Positions 38,266-50,930 of a DNA stretch of 64,000 bases are shown piece by piece (position 1 is the stretch's first letter; every line of letters starts with the position of its first letter). Position numbers and translations under genes: made by a program. The DNA is taken from the NCBI GenBank assembly GCA_950295325.1, contig OX485807.1, positions 18,323,666 to 18,387,665 on the forward strand, read 5' to 3'. This DNA comes from Polytrichum commune. Taxonomy: Eukaryota; Streptophyta; Polytrichopsida; Polytrichales; Polytrichaceae. A model generated the notes under the pieces. It worked only from the letters and a program-made list of their open reading frames with translations. It did not search any database and was not told where the DNA came from.

Positions 38266-40399
38266 TTCCCAATTCTAAGTTCACACTTAACCACATACCA
38301 CTCAGATATGGGTGTCCATGTTAATGTCAATGTTGTGTTCGATTTAGGTATGTCTACCTCATACGTCATCACGTTTGAGGCATTTGCAATCGTGTTGAGT
38401 CATGTTAATTGACTTCCCTATACATAAAAGCATTGTTCATTTTTCCATGTGTTGTTATTGTGCCCTTAAATGGCACAATCCACCCGCATGTGCGTGTTGC
38501 GGTTCCATCAAACTTAATGAATTAGTCGGGATTAGAGTGCAGTTTCATCAATGCAATGCATCAAACTACAAAAGTGGAATGGGCATAAGAAAAAAAAACC
38601 AATAGGGTTTTAAGCAATATAATGACTTTTGTATCGGGCTTACTTGCATGTAAGGTCATTAAGCCCTCAACCTCACTTCCCTTACATCCATGAATGCCCT
38701 CCACTCAAGGCGTTCTACTATAGGTAAGGTATACAGTGCTAAAACCGACACCCTAAGATATTGCACAATAAGTAGATATCGATTATGACAATGTCCACCA
38801 TCTTAACATCATGTTTATGTGTTGGTTTTGAGTTCTCTATCAATCTTTATCAATAATGACCGTACCCTTTTAACGTGTGCTTATGAAATTGAACCAAGAA
38901 AGACACTTCGATATGTTGGAATTCCACGTTCATTGTTCACTATCATCATTCAAAATATTCTGGAATGATAATAACAATAATGTTAGTATAATATGTTCAA
39001 TGTTTAAAGCGACAATATCAACACCAGGCTTGTAGTCAACAATCACCTTTACTAGGTTATAATACAACTTTACATATCTAGGTCTAAAATGTACATATAT
39101 GAAAGAAAATCAATATAATATGTAGGTTTTCTACAACTTTCGTTTTGAAAACTTAAAACCCAACTGACTAGTAGCCACGACTTTCCCCACACCTCGAAGG
39201 CGTGCATGCTTTATGTTCCCGACATGGATCCTCACTGTGTCATGCAACCTAGCTGCCTCGCACCCGCATGTGGGCACTGGCCAACCTACTGGTTGTATTA
39301 GTCCACCCGCCTAACACAAGCCTCCCAACTAGGTTTTACCCTTCACAGCTCCCTCGGCGTTCCTCCGCACTTGAGGAGTCTTACATCAATTTACTTGATT
39401 AGTAAAATAAAAAAAGTTAACTCTCACATTCCTCCTTTGGATTTCTTAGGGCCGGTTTACACCTTGGACCATGAAGTCGGACCATGGAAGAAGATGGCAT
39501 TTTTTCATGGTCCAACTTCCAAGGTCCAATTTCTCAAAAAAATAAATTACAATTAAGTTTTTAGATTGTAAATTTAGGCCCCTCACTAGGTGTAAACTGA
39601 ATGTGGACCAAGAGGAATGACCATGCCCCAAAAAATGAACGTGTTGATTTTTTTTTTAATATACGCCCCAAAAGGGTAGTTTTGAAAAAAGAAAGAAAAA
39701 AGGTTTGACAATTCTCTTGTCTTCAATTTTCTCTTCCCCCAAAAAAATTTCATCACAAATTTCATCTATCATAACAACATTTTTTCTGCCACGGGCCCCT
39801 GCCTTTTTCTACCAAACCACCTCTTTTGCCTCTCCCACCACTAAACCTATTGGACCACGTCAGTGAATAATGTAGGCCTTCAACCATATCTCTTGGGACC
39901 TCAAACTTCACGACCACGCTCACATTTTTTTCGCCTTGCTGTAAACCAAAGTGATCCCAGGACAAGTTCAACAGCCAATCCCAAATTTCACAAGGCCTTG
40001 GGACGACTCCATGGTCCATGGTGTAAACGACCAATTAATGTGCTCATGCATTCTTGAATTCTAAAACATCTCTAAGCTTATATGCTATTACTTTGAGAGT
40101 GTCCATAATATATAGGTGCTAGTTACGATGGCGATCTTCTAGATTACTCAGATCGGTGTAAGTACTTCAACTTTCCAGTTTCTTTTGGAACTGTTGTGTG
40201 TCTCTTGTGCTTGTGTACTTGGTGGGTGGTGGATCTAGTACTGCAATTAATGTAAGTTTATTTGGAATTGTGTCAGTTGCACAAAATTCTTCTGAACCCA
40301 TGCCATTCTCTTCGGATCACAGGCTATGTTAATGTAAGTTAAGTCATGGTGTTAGTACTTGCTCTTTTAGTGGGTCATTGAAGGGTGAATGTTACACTA
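38266..40399. other. Intergenic DNA, nothing recognised
   Basis: AT-rich, stops in all frames. A local inverted pair is present at about 39450-39535: GGACCATGAAGTCGGACCATGG against CATGGTCCAACTTCCAAGGTCC. Related GGTCCATGG words occur near 40010-40020. The long A/T runs are ordinary. Confidence 0.45.
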
Positions 40400-41110
40400 G
40401 GGGTGAATGTTCATAATATCTACTCGGGAGGGAGGGGAGGGTGAAAACGTTGATTATTATTGTAGAGCTTGGATGTTGTTTTTGCTGCATTAAACCTTGA
40501 ATCGGGGTTAGAGATTCCGAACTAGTCTAATGAGCTGAAATTGGGGTGAATCAACAACCAACTTATAGGAGGTTGGTATTTTTTATTTATTTACCTCTCG
40601 GTAGGTGTTAGGAAAGCAAACCGGTTTTCATAGTACTTACGAAGAGGGAGGGCGAACTGGGGAGGAGAGTGCGAAAATAACGATTACTATTGAAGAGCAT
40701 GTGTGTTGCTCTTATCAGGTGCATTCAACCCTCAATCAGAGTCAGAGATCTTGATTTAGTCTAGTGAACTACAAATAGGATGAGCCAACGAGGAACCTAT
40801 AGGGGGTCGATTTGTGTTGTTACCCCTTCGATAGGTGTTAGGAAATCAAACTAGGGTGAACTGGGGAAAGGGAGGGGGTGATGAAAACTAAGGTAAAAAT
40901 ATAGAGCCCGTGTATTCCTATTTGAAGATAAAATAATCTTTGAGTTAGGGTTAGACACCCCAATTTCATCTAGTAACCCTCGATCGGGATAGATAAGCTA
41001 CCAACCTAAAGGGGTCATGTTCTTACTCTTATCGTCCATATGTAGGTTTTATGAAGTATAATCCATGACAATTGGGAGGGTGAAATTGTTGATTAGTGTG
41101 TAGAGCCTAG
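40400..41110 (+). repeat. Tandem array, about 225-bp unit, three copies
   Basis: Three diverged head-to-tail units. Each has, in order, a G-rich GGGAGGG..GTGAAAA segment, TAGAGC..GT, AACC(C/T)T.AATC.GGGTTAGAGA, TAGTCTA.TGA.CT, ACCAAC.TATAGG and GTAGGTGTTAGGAAA.CAAAC. The last landmark is at about 40602 and 40832, with a degenerate form at about 41041. Part of one unit occurs inverted at 42440-42660, and related units occur at 50340-50930 and 52640-52830. Confidence 0.75.
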
Positions 41111-43400
41111 GGGTTAGTTATTTTAGTCAAACTGGTCCTTGAATCATGGTCAAAAGCCGTGAAGCAAACATGTAAGTCTAAGGAGTTCAATGTACGACCA
41201 ATGCACACAATCTATATACTAAGTATTGACAAACCCTTAAAGTCACATTTTTAGTATTAAAAGGTCTACAACCTTGCTTAGTCATTTATCTTTTGTCACG
41301 GGGAAAATATAAATATAGTCATGTATGACATTGATGATCGATATAGTAAGTATGTATATACACACAAAGACACCTAGATTGTTTATTTGACATGAGTCTT
41401 CAATTACATCAACCCTTAACTTCCTAAGTAAACAAAAAAAATTGACCTCTTGGAAAAAAAAACATAAAAACTAGAAATCAAATGACATGGCAAATCAAAA
41501 TCTATTGGAAAAAACTAAAATGTGGAATTCTTTTTCTTCTTGAAAAGGTCCACTTTAAACTTTTAGTGTTGAAGAAACTTGAAAAACATCCAAGTGTGTA
41601 ACCTCTAGATTTTTTTTAGAGTGGTGTTAAAATAGTCCAAAACGTCCAAACGGGAAGATTGTCAGTGTAACTTTAACATCCATTTTGAGTGATACAATAT
41701 GAATCAAAACATTCCAAATCTTAGCCATGGTTTTTGTAGCTTTGCAACCTTCATTTTACATCCAATGAACAATGTATGTTATCATGCAAACAAAACAAAA
41801 AGAATGAGGAGCTTAAGGTATTAGTAGACAAGTAACCACATACGCCTCTCAACTTGTATTGGACCAAGAATGGTTGGTATATTTGGAACGCATAGTTCAA
41901 TCTCATTTCAACATGTGTCTTCTTAACGTTAGTTCTTAACTACAAGCCTTGCCAATCCATATTGAAATGTAGTTGTCCAATTAAGCATGGTGTCCACATA
42001 GCAAGGCCCACATGACTTTACTTAATAGTTGCCAAGCCGATACATTGAAACGGATGTATTTGAGTCGCGATTGCCCTAGGGCCATCCCATACATGGGGTT
42101 ACCAACACAAACCTAGCGAGGAATTCACTTTTTTAGGGGTAGCACGTTTGAAGAGACAAAGACTAAACATATTTAGCATCTCAATGTATTTCCTAAAAGA
42201 CCTTTCGCACATCTCTAGCTAATCAACAATCCCCCTCATACTCTTGATTAATTGTCAAATGATAACTTTAAATAGGAGGGGGGGGGGGGAATGGGACGAG
42301 ATACAATTTTGAGTTTTCAAGCAAGGGCATGGACGATAAGGGAACAAAGAAAGCAAGGCAAGACCAAGTAGGCACACATGAATAAGATGGATTCTAACTT
42401 AAGAAAACATAATATTAAGACAAGATTCATTAACAAGTATATTAACACCTACCGAGAGGTAATAGTTTAAAATTGACCCCTATAAGTCAGTTGTGGATTC
42501 ATCCCAATCTAAGCTCACTAAATTGAATTCCAAATATCTGACCCAATTAAGGGATTACTTAGCTAAAAATAACAATTATCATGCTCTATGATGATAATCA
42601 GCGTTTTCACCCCCACCTCTGGTTCACCCTCCCCTTCAGTAGGTGTTGTGAACATTTATCCTTAGTTCCATTGAAGGTTAACCAAGTTTGGAGGACTTTG
42701 GAGACACTTTTTTGTCCCCACACTCATTGATTTTCTTGTGCCACGTAGATAGTTTTTGGTGGATATGGTGCCAACTACACAAAGTTGGATAGCTAAAAGC
42801 ACCATGGATATTGAATTTTGGGGGATTTTCTAGGCTATTTCCGACTACAAGTTGTTTCACAAATCCCTCCAAGCCAATTTGTCAACAATTGAAATCCACT
42901 ACCCATGTTGAAGAGGTTAAAACTACAATATATTGGATCGCATATTGTCAAGTTTAGTACATGTTTGGTTCAAGTTGTCACAATTACAGTACTAGAATGG
43001 ATGTTTCGAAAACAAATAGTTAAAACAAAAACATGCGTCAATTTTAGTAGATGTTGTAAGCAAAAGTGTTTAGGGTGAAGATTTTGCACATGTGTACATC
43101 ATTCCCATTTACTTTTTTAGTTAGTTATTCTTGAGTACCAAATATGGTGAAAGTGATGGCCAAGGCTAGACACCACCTCTTGGAGTTGGCCCCCCACCAA
43201 CATTACTAATATCCTATACCTATCCTAGACAAATTGTGTTCAAATCAATGGTCGGGGAAAACCGACGGCTAGTTCATTATCAGCTGATGGATTTCCTCTC
43301 ATGGCCGGTCCAAATTTCCAACCATCGGATGGCAATCCGACTGTAATTTAATCCTCTGGCAATTAGCCGATGGACCAGAAAATGTCCCGGAAATGTAGCT
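41111..43400. other. Intergenic DNA with repeat fragments
   Basis: No gene recognised. At 41935-42020 there is a copy of the GCCTTGCCA..ATATTG..CCAATTAAG repeat (others at 45735-45830, 56955-57050, 58550-58640). A G12 run lies at 42278-42289. 42440-42660 is an inverted unit of the 225-bp tandem repeat. 43160-43200 matches 11250-11285. Confidence 0.5.
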
Positions 43401-43431
43401 GATTCTTCTTGTGAGTTATTGGATTTCAGCC

Positions 43432-43590
43432 GGAAGAAGTACTATAGAAGGCCTAGACAATGATTTTGATGACATTCTAACAAGTGCTCTAGATCTTTGG
43501 AAGGATGTTGCTAAGTTTCGTTATTTGTATAGCAATCCAGAGCACTATTTGTCTGGGGCATCTGATGATGCACTTGAGGAAGTACCCTAA
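43432..43590 (+). pseudogene. Protein-like island of unknown origin
   Basis: A frame of about 52 codons ending in TAA. It begins just after TTTCAG (a possible acceptor at 43428-43429) and has a possible donor GTACCC after GAA at 43581. The composition is unlike the neighbouring chance frames: acidic and aromatic, including GLDNDFDDILTSALDLWKDV and RYLYSNPEHYLSG. I recognise no family. No second exon was found nearby. It is flanked by sequence with repeated GGCAATTAGCC and GGCCGAT words that occur on both sides, so it may be a gene piece carried by a transposon. Confidence 0.25.
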
Positions 43591-44020
43591 ACCTTAAACT
43601 TTTTGAATTATGCAACCTTTCCATGACCAAATCCAATTGCTTCTATGAAGAATTGGGGGACCCTTGACCTTCAAGCGGTGAAGGCAATTCCTACCAAGGA
43701 TATTAACTCTTCAAATTTGAAGTTTTGAACATGCTTTTCTTTTCACTTATTCAAGATTTTCTACTAAGAAATGATTTCTAATAACTTTTCATACATTTTT
43801 TAAACAATTAGTGCCAATATGAATTCCATTTAATCGGATATTGGCCAATGAAAATATGAAAATATAGGCAATTGGCCGATTGATTTTACAAAAGACGGGC
43901 TCTTGCTGATGTAAATTGGAAAAAATCCGACCCTTCGTAGCAACTACCGGCAATTAGCCACTAAGGCTTCAAAAACTTCCCGAACTCTGGTTCAAATCTG
44001 TAATGATCTTGCAAGACGTA

Positions 44021-44105
44021 ACAATATTCCATGTTGTTTTTCCGGATATTCCCCACATTCAGATTGAATGTCGGGAATATCCGGGAATACAACGTGGAAT
44101 ATTGT
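44021..44105 (+). ncRNA. Near-perfect 41-bp hairpin, candidate small-RNA precursor
   Basis: Arms 44021-44061 and 44065-44105 are complementary over 41 positions. Two positions do not pair and two are G.U wobbles. The loop is only three bases (GAT). 5' arm landmarks are ACAATATTCCATGTTG and CCGGATATTCCC; the 3' arm has GGGAATATCCGG and ACAACGTGGAATATTGT. Pairing stops sharply outside these limits. Stem length fits a young plant MIRNA or a siRNA-producing inverted repeat. The tiny loop is unusual for MIRNA, and a small foldback element is the alternative. Confidence 0.4.
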
Positions 44106-44418
44106 CAGTCTCACATAACACTGTTATGAATTTGAACAATGTTATAAAGATGTCCAGAAGGCTCATAACATTGTTAAGATTGTTAACATTCTTATCGGAC
44201 AGTGCCTATAGGATGAGGAATCAAAATGCCTTGCAACATGAAGAATGGACCGGATCCCCACAAAAGAAGGTTGAACCTCGTTGCCTTATTACTCGAATCT
44301 ACAAGTTGTTAGGACCCATGTCTTAGGTCGCAAGTTTTGGCAAACAATTCAGCACACTCACGTCCTAACAAAGTTATCATCACTTTCTAAAAGTCGTGAT
44401 TCTAGGCTCTCCCAGTAG

Positions 44419-44650
44419 TACACTAAATAGTCTTATTAGTGTGGGTTACATGTTACTTTTTGGAGTTACACGTTGCAATAACATTTTATTTCAATCATCA
44501 TTTTTTTACTCATATAAGATAAACCACTAGTATGCACGTCAAGGACACATGAAATGACTTACTTGATTAAAAAAATGATACTCTCAATAAAAAGCTATAG
44601 CGTCTCGTAACTCCAAAAGGAAACTCACACGAATAGGAGTATTTAGCGTA
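44419..44650. mobile_element. MITE, TACACTAAATAGTC ends
   Basis: About 232 bp. Left arm TACACTAAATAGTCTTATTA then GTGTGGGTTAC..TTTTTGGAGTTAC. Right arm is the inverted match GTAACTCCAAAAGGAAACTC, ACACGAATAGGAGTATTTAG, CGTA. Arms are about 70 bp. Shares its outer end with 5963-6172 and 54764-55139, and its inner arm with 37742-37972. Confidence 0.75.
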
Positions 44651-46195
44651 GTTTTCTCTTCATTTTATCATCAACGAGTGTCCCCACATGATAGACCTTC
44701 GTCATCCAAATTGTGTAGGTGTGGGCAACATTGGCTTTTGAGGCGCTTCACTAATCATCCCAATTAGTGTGTGTTCCTATTCGGGAGTTACGCAATGCTA
44801 TAACTATTTAATAAGAATGTAATGATTCAACAAACAAAGTCGTTTATGTTCTATAACGTCCAACAACCTATTGAACTTTCATTAGTAAAATTTGAACTCC
44901 TCAATATGACATTGTTGCACTTGGTAAGTCTGAGTAGCAATATGTACCAATTGGAATAATCAATGTAGTTCTTGTAAGTTGCATACCCATTTTGAGCAGA
45001 CCTTTAAAGCTTGCTTTGAGAATGTGTGTGTGTGTGTGTGTGTGGGAGGGGGGAGGTGCATGAAAGACAAAATGTTTGGATTTCTTGTGACCACCAAGGA
45101 CAACCACCAAACCACCGCAACCACCTAAATATTTTCCATAGGGGACAAAAAAAAAGTGTTGCTAGCCCAATTGACAAAAGCTTTAGGAGATGTATGTGCG
45201 TGCTATTAAATGTCAATTTCTTTGAGTCCTTTAACATGACTTTTGAGATGAATGGTAGTAAGATAGTGTTTTTTGTTCGGACATGCCTCCTATGACCTTG
45301 TCATTTAGAAGATGTCAATCGGCCCCAGTTCCTTTGTAGGTGTTGTGTGTATATATACCGCAAGTTTGAGAGCCCCACTTTGGGTTGCATTATCTCTTGC
45401 ATTCTTCATCACGTAGGCCTATTGTGGGCCACTTGTCATGGGTGCTTGCGACTCCCAATATAAGTTTAGAAGATGAATAGGAATGGGGTTTGTATCTTCC
45501 AAATAGAAATTGCAAAACGCACATGTTAATCTTTCAAGTTTAAGAATCGGAGTCATTGAGATGCAAAAATTGTAGGAGGTCAAAATGTTTTTTTTCTATT
45601 AATTTGTAATGATTATCTAAGTGGGACACATGCCTTGCCGTTTGTGTGCATTATTGAACTTAAAATGGTTATTGCAGCATGAGCACATATCCAATCTCGT
45701 CGTGATATGTGAACTAATTTTTTTTGTTTTTTGTTTTTTTGTTACAAGTACAAGACTTGCCACCTATCACCCAAATATAGGTGTTAATTAAAGAGGAGAG
45801 AACATATAAGGCCAACATACCTTAGGCTTCATGTGTCACAACCCATACCAAATCAACAATGGTAAACCTTCCAAAAATTGATTTCAACATTTGACAATGA
45901 CACTCCGATTATCAACTAAACATACATTGTGCAATATTTCTCCTCAAATTTTCATTGAACAAAATCTCAACAATCACTAGGAGGAGGAGGAGGAGGAGGA
46001 CTTTTTGACACCATTTTAACAATATATTGACATATGCCATGAGCTTTAAATGAAGTGTCAAAACATTGTTTGTCTTTGCAACCCTTTGTTGTCAAAATTG
46101 TGTTCAAATGGGACATGCATTAATATGAGGTTGTTTGGCTCTCAAGCAACTCAAAATGCGATCTTGGAGGCATGCCTATAACTTAGGGCCACTTC
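44651..46195. other. Intergenic DNA
   Basis: No gene recognised. A single arm of the TAGTGTGGGTTAC family lies at 44760-44810. A (TG)n microsatellite is at about 45021-45042. A copy of the GACTTGCCA..CAAATATAGGTGTTAATTAA repeat is at 45735-45830. A (GGA)n run is at about 45980-46001. Confidence 0.5.
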
Positions 46196-46524
46196 ACACA
46201 CGAGACTGAAGGCCCATGACCATTGCATTCTAAGACCTCTCATTGGTTGAAAAGGTCGAGACCGTCCAAGTTCACTTCACACTGGAAGGTGAATGTTTAA
46301 GGATCCAAAGAAACTAGCATGGATGAAAAGTCTACATGAATTCTTATATGACATATTAATAAAAAAAAGTTCATGGGTTGTTGAAATTTATGTCATGCCC
46401 ACCTCCAAGAAATAGGTATGATACAAATTCCAACATATCATGATAATGGTATGACCTTTGGATGAGAATCAAGGGCCCTCACAAGTACACGGACATGGCC
46501 CTTGGCTCATGCGTGAAGTGGCCC
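46196..46524 (+). mobile_element. PIF/Harbinger-like MITE with TTA target duplication
   Basis: 329 bp. Left end GGGCCACTTCACACACGAG, right end CTCATGCGTGAAGTGGCCC (two changes). TTA flanks both sides (46193-46195 and 46525-46527). A TTA (TWA) duplication with GGG-starting ends is the hallmark of Tourist-like MITEs of PIF/Harbinger. Colinear with the copy at 63564-63898. Confidence 0.88.
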
Positions 46525-46825
46525 TTATTAGATGGATGTGGTTTCTTTGGACACCCAAAGGTGAGAAGGTATATATGCCCACTTTTAGACCTTTCATGAA
46601 AGTGAGTGGACTTGATACCAAAATTAAGTTGGTCGTTTAGACTTTGATGTGCGCCTTCCCCTTAGTTACAATAAGACCCCAAGATCCACGATGGATTTAG
46701 ATCCTTGCCATTGACTTAGTATGGGTCTCTTTTTTCTTTGTCCTATGGCGGCTTTACGTCGCCATTCAGAAATTAAAAAGAGGACCGGGAAGGGTTGCCT
46801 ACCTTGTGAACATGTGTAAAGAAGA

Positions 46826-47237
46826 CCGTATTTCTCTAGCAGCTTGGGCATAAAATATTTAATTTTAAAGGTGTTCAAATTTTTGAGAAATTAATTTCGT
46901 TGAGTGTCAGAAAAAAAAACCAAAAAACAAAGAGTGCCTAAACTCATAATAATGCAAGTGACATTCACTATAATTCAACAAAGTAGCATCAAATAACTTC
47001 AACAATATCTTCACGTGGCATCAATCTCACTCATGGTCTAAAAACAATACAAGCATCAATTTTCTCCACAAGTCATGCTCACATACTACCATAAAAACGG
47101 GAATGAATGTCTAATTTGTAATTTAACTTTTTGAAACTGCCCAATTTTAGAATATTATGTTATAGGCTGTCAAACTTACTTTTGCACTTTAATTAATTAT
47201 TAGGCAAAAAGGTGCCCAAGTTGCTAGAGAGCTACAA
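46826..47237. mobile_element. MITE, GCTCTCTAGCA family, copy 2
   Basis: About 410 bp, inverted relative to the copy at 4628-5083. Left end TTTCTCTAGCAGCTTGGGC, right end GCCCAAGTTGCTAGAGAGCT. Interior landmarks TTTCGTTGAGTGTC, GAATGTCTAA, GCCCAATTTTAGAATATT and TTAATTAATTATTAGGC match copy 1 in reverse. Confidence 0.7.
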
Positions 47238-48867
47238 TACCCAATCTTTGCAATCGCATACGTGGTGGAACATTTGATCATAGTGGCAACAAAAACAACT
47301 CTAAGATAGTGGCACCACCCATGTCACTTTTTTTGCGAAAGAGTAGATCCAACAATGAAGAGTCGTATAAAGGCAATTAGTGGACCCTTTGTCGATACTA
47401 GAAAGAAATGAAGAAACACAAAAGCATAGCCCTCTCCAAAGAGATGCATCACCTATTGAAATTTAGAGCCGTGCATTGGTTTGGTGTAGAATTGCACAAA
47501 AGAAGCAATCCACAATGGATTTTATAAGGAGAACAATTCACGGACCTTTTCTTGAAAGAAAGAAGCTTTCTTAAAAGAAGAAAGTGCGGCTAGCCACAAA
47601 GTGTGCAATGTGTCCTCTTGAAACCAAAGCTACGTATTGCTATGGCTTTTGGTGTGAACTCTTGTCATTTAGGCCTTGCATATTACATAGAGGGTGTCGT
47701 ATTGCCAATACATACATGAATCGCCAACCTCCCTACATATTGTCAACCTTGAATCATCTTAAAATTTTAAAGAATTTACAATGTTAGGTTCCTATGCTTG
47801 GTTAGAATAAAGTTGGACATGGCTATGAAGTCCTAGCAATCCATTCCTTGAAGCACTAGTACATAAGTCTACCCAACTTCTCCACTAGAATGGTAATCGG
47901 TATGTATACCCTCTAGCATTACTAGACCTTCACTCTAGGATATGCACGGGACCATCTATCTATGTTGTTCTTTATAGTGACTCAAGCTCCCACCAACCAT
48001 GTAAATCCCCTCACCATGAATGAAAGGGACTATAGTAAACTAACTTATGTAGACAAAAAATACAATATTGGCAATTAGCATAGCTCTAGGCATCTAGTTT
48101 GGGCCCTTCATAAATAATGTACGTGACGCTAAATTTCATAAGAGGTTTAGTTATGGTATATATTGTGGGCCACACAATTGAGCTTGATTCCACATTGAAA
48201 GGTTTGGGGATAAAATTTTGATTGCACATTCTTTATCAACCCACAATGTTTGATATCAGAGGTTCACATGTAGGTTGCAATATTCTGAGTGGGCTGCAAA
48301 TGATGTGCATTTGAAAGACTTTCGACTTAGGGGATGGAGATGGGGATATCACATGGGCATAATGAATGTAACTATGGTTACATATTATTTTCTTACGTGT
48401 TGTGGTGTATGTTGTTGACCATGCTATAGGGTTGCCCAAACTTAATCCACACTATACATTTGATCACACCATTTGCCATAATTATTGTAGAGTAGGCCCA
48501 TTATATGGCCTAATGAACTTATCTCGGACGCACAATGTACTAAGGTGTACCATTTAGAACAATTCTTTTGAAAAAAAATACCAATATACGACAAATTTAA
48601 AGTTTTTATTCTAAAATGAGAAAGGCATGCTATATTGTAGAGGATTTTCACCACTTTGCAAGTGACCCAATGAATGTCCATGAATATCTTATAATGAAAA
48701 CTTAGACATCCGAAATGTGAAAATGTAGTGAACCATTCTACATCATATAAATTAACCTCCTTGAACTAATATAACATTGAATATAGGCTCCATGTTCATT
48801 GATTGGAATCCACCTGGAATGAATCGATCACAATCACAATACCATAAGTGTAGTGAAATTAAGTTGG
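47238..48867. other. Intergenic DNA, nothing recognised
   Basis: AT-rich with no credible frame, repeat or RNA gene visible by eye. Confidence 0.4.
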
Positions 48868-49166
48868 GATAGATCACCCACCACCTTACATAGAGAGAGG
48901 GAATTATTGCATACAAGACTACCTGTCATCCATCCACCATAAAAGATACGCCCCCCCCTGGTGGCCCCATAGGATTGTGGCCAATTCATCTCCAGATCGT
49001 GACTTGGAGTAGACCAATTCAAGGTCTTTAAAGCCAATTGTGGTGTCAAATCAACTAAAAATAATAACATGTGAATTGCATACTCTTTCAGGTATTTTAT
49101 GCCAAATGAAGGAGAGGTATGCTCATATGAGATAATTTTTTCTCCCACCTTATAGCATGGGATAGA
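48868..49166 (+). mobile_element. MITE, GAGGGAATTGTTGCATATGAG family, copy 2
   Basis: About 300 bp. Left arm CACCTTACATAGAGAGAGGG then AATTATTGCATA. Right arm GGAGAGGTATGCTCATATGA, GATAATTTTTTCTCCCACC. The interior (GTGGTGTCAAATCAACTAAAA) is colinear with 33933-34205 and includes a C8 run at 48951-48958. Confidence 0.65.
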
Positions 49167-49389
49167 TACTATTGGACTCCCTAAGATGGTTGCCATGAAT
49201 TTTATGCCATTGCATGTAGGTTGTGTAGGTACCTACATACAAGACATCTTTCATGCAATAAAAAAGAGACATCATCCGAACCCGGGTATGCAACTCCCAT
49301 ATTATACGCAGGGGGCATCGTACTTAAAACGGCTTAGAGGACTACTTTTGTAAAAATTATATCAAATTATATCAAATTAAAATGATCAA

Positions 49390-49525
49390 AAATTTGGGTG
49401 AAGACCAAATTAAATAAAATGAGATGAAAAAAAAGTTGGGTAAAGACCAAATTAAATAAAATGGGATGAAAAAAAAGTTGGGTGAAGACCAAATTAAATA
49501 AATGAGATGAAAAAAAAGTTGGGTT
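49390..49525 (+). repeat. 42-bp tandem repeat, about three units
   Basis: TTGGGT(G/A)AAGACCAAATT recurs at 49394, 49436 and 49478, with a partial fourth start at 49519. Each unit continues AAATAAAATG.GATG then A8. Almost no divergence, so the array is young. Confidence 0.9.
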
Positions 49526-50339
49526 GCATATTTATTAAGCCTCCCATTAAAACTATAAGCCACGAATAGTTGCCTCCCATTAAAATTATAATTCATTCAC
49601 AATGTTAAAATTTTATTAAAAAGTCCAAAAAATTGGGTAGTTTGACCTATGGTACATGTATTAAAAAAAATCATATAATTAGGTTTTTAATGCAATTATA
49701 TGCTTCAAAATATATTCATTTCCTATATATAATTACATTTTTGGATTCCTTGTTAGAAGGGCTACAAGGGTTTCCTACATTAAAACAAATTGTATCACTC
49801 AATATTGGACTAAAATGCATTATAAGTGATTATAATCAGGACCATATAATACGGGAGTTGCGTACCCGGGCACCCGAATGGATGACCCCATATATGTAAC
49901 CTACATGTGGACCTCTAACAATAAATATTGTGGGTTGGTAAATAGTGTGTGTGCACCTACAATGTTACCCTCAAATATTTTAGTGTGGAAATAAACTCAA
50001 TTTTGTATCCCAGAATATTCATCATAACAAATGTAGTGAAATCAAAGTGGGATGAACCGACCACAGCTCTATAACTCGTGATAGATTTTACCAAACCCCT
50101 TGACATGGTTGACACGAATATAAAGCCCTGCGAGAAAAGAAAACCAAAGTAAAGAAAATAATAACTAACATCAACATTATTGTTGACATGAATTTGAGCA
50201 ATTTGACCCTATGTTGCCGAAGAGTGCCCAGGTGAACACCTATCGAGGGGAAGGACAAAACTAAGAGAGGGGAAGGGTAAACACACCAAATACTATTGTA
50301 GAACATCGAGAGTGCACCCTTAGTGAAATCAATCCCTAA

Positions 50340-50930
50340 ATCGAGGTTAGAGACCCCACATTAGCCTAGTGAACTTAAATTAATAGGAATCAACAACCAA
50401 CCTATAGAAGGCACGTGTTTGTTGTTATCCCCTTTGGTAGGTATAATGAAACCAAACCACAATTCCCTTGATACATAATAAGGTTCACAACCTACCTTGT
50501 GGTGGGTGGGCCCTTTATGTGTAAAAGCCCCACATGTACTATAGATACCCACATTATACGGCCACTCTCCTTTGGGTGAATCAACAACCAACCTATAAGG
50601 GACGAATGTTTATTGTCACCCCTTCGGTAGGTGTTATGAAACCAAACCCAAAGTTCCCTTGATACAAACTAGGGTTTACAACCTACATTGTATGGGGTGG
50701 GCCCTACAATTGGTGTAGAAGCCCCACATATAGATACCCACATTATACAATCACTCTCCTTTGGGTAAATTAGCAACCGACCTCTAAGATGCAAGTGTTT
50801 AATGTTACCTCCTTCGGTAGGTGTTATGCAACCAAATTCAAAGTTCCCTTTGATACCAAATAGAGTTTACAACCTACCGTGTGGTGGGTGGGCCCTATAT
50901 GTGTAGAAGCCCAAAATGTAAGGTAGATAT
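50340..50930 (+). repeat. Tandem array, about 190-bp unit, three copies
   Basis: Units share TCGGTAGGT.TTATG.AACCAAA (about 50441, 50627, 50819), TTCCCTTGATAC, GGTTTACAACCTAC, GGGTGGGCCCTA, TGTAGAAGCCC, CACATTATAC..CACTCTCCTTTGGGT and AACCTATAAGG..GTGTTTA. The first part is related to the 225-bp unit at 40400-41110. One CACATTATACCGCCACTCTC fragment recurs at 51370-51395. Confidence 0.75.

Noticed and set aside
44003-44326. 107-codon plus-strand frame
   Set aside because: Its first third is the 41-bp hairpin itself, and the rest has no recognisable motif or splice context.
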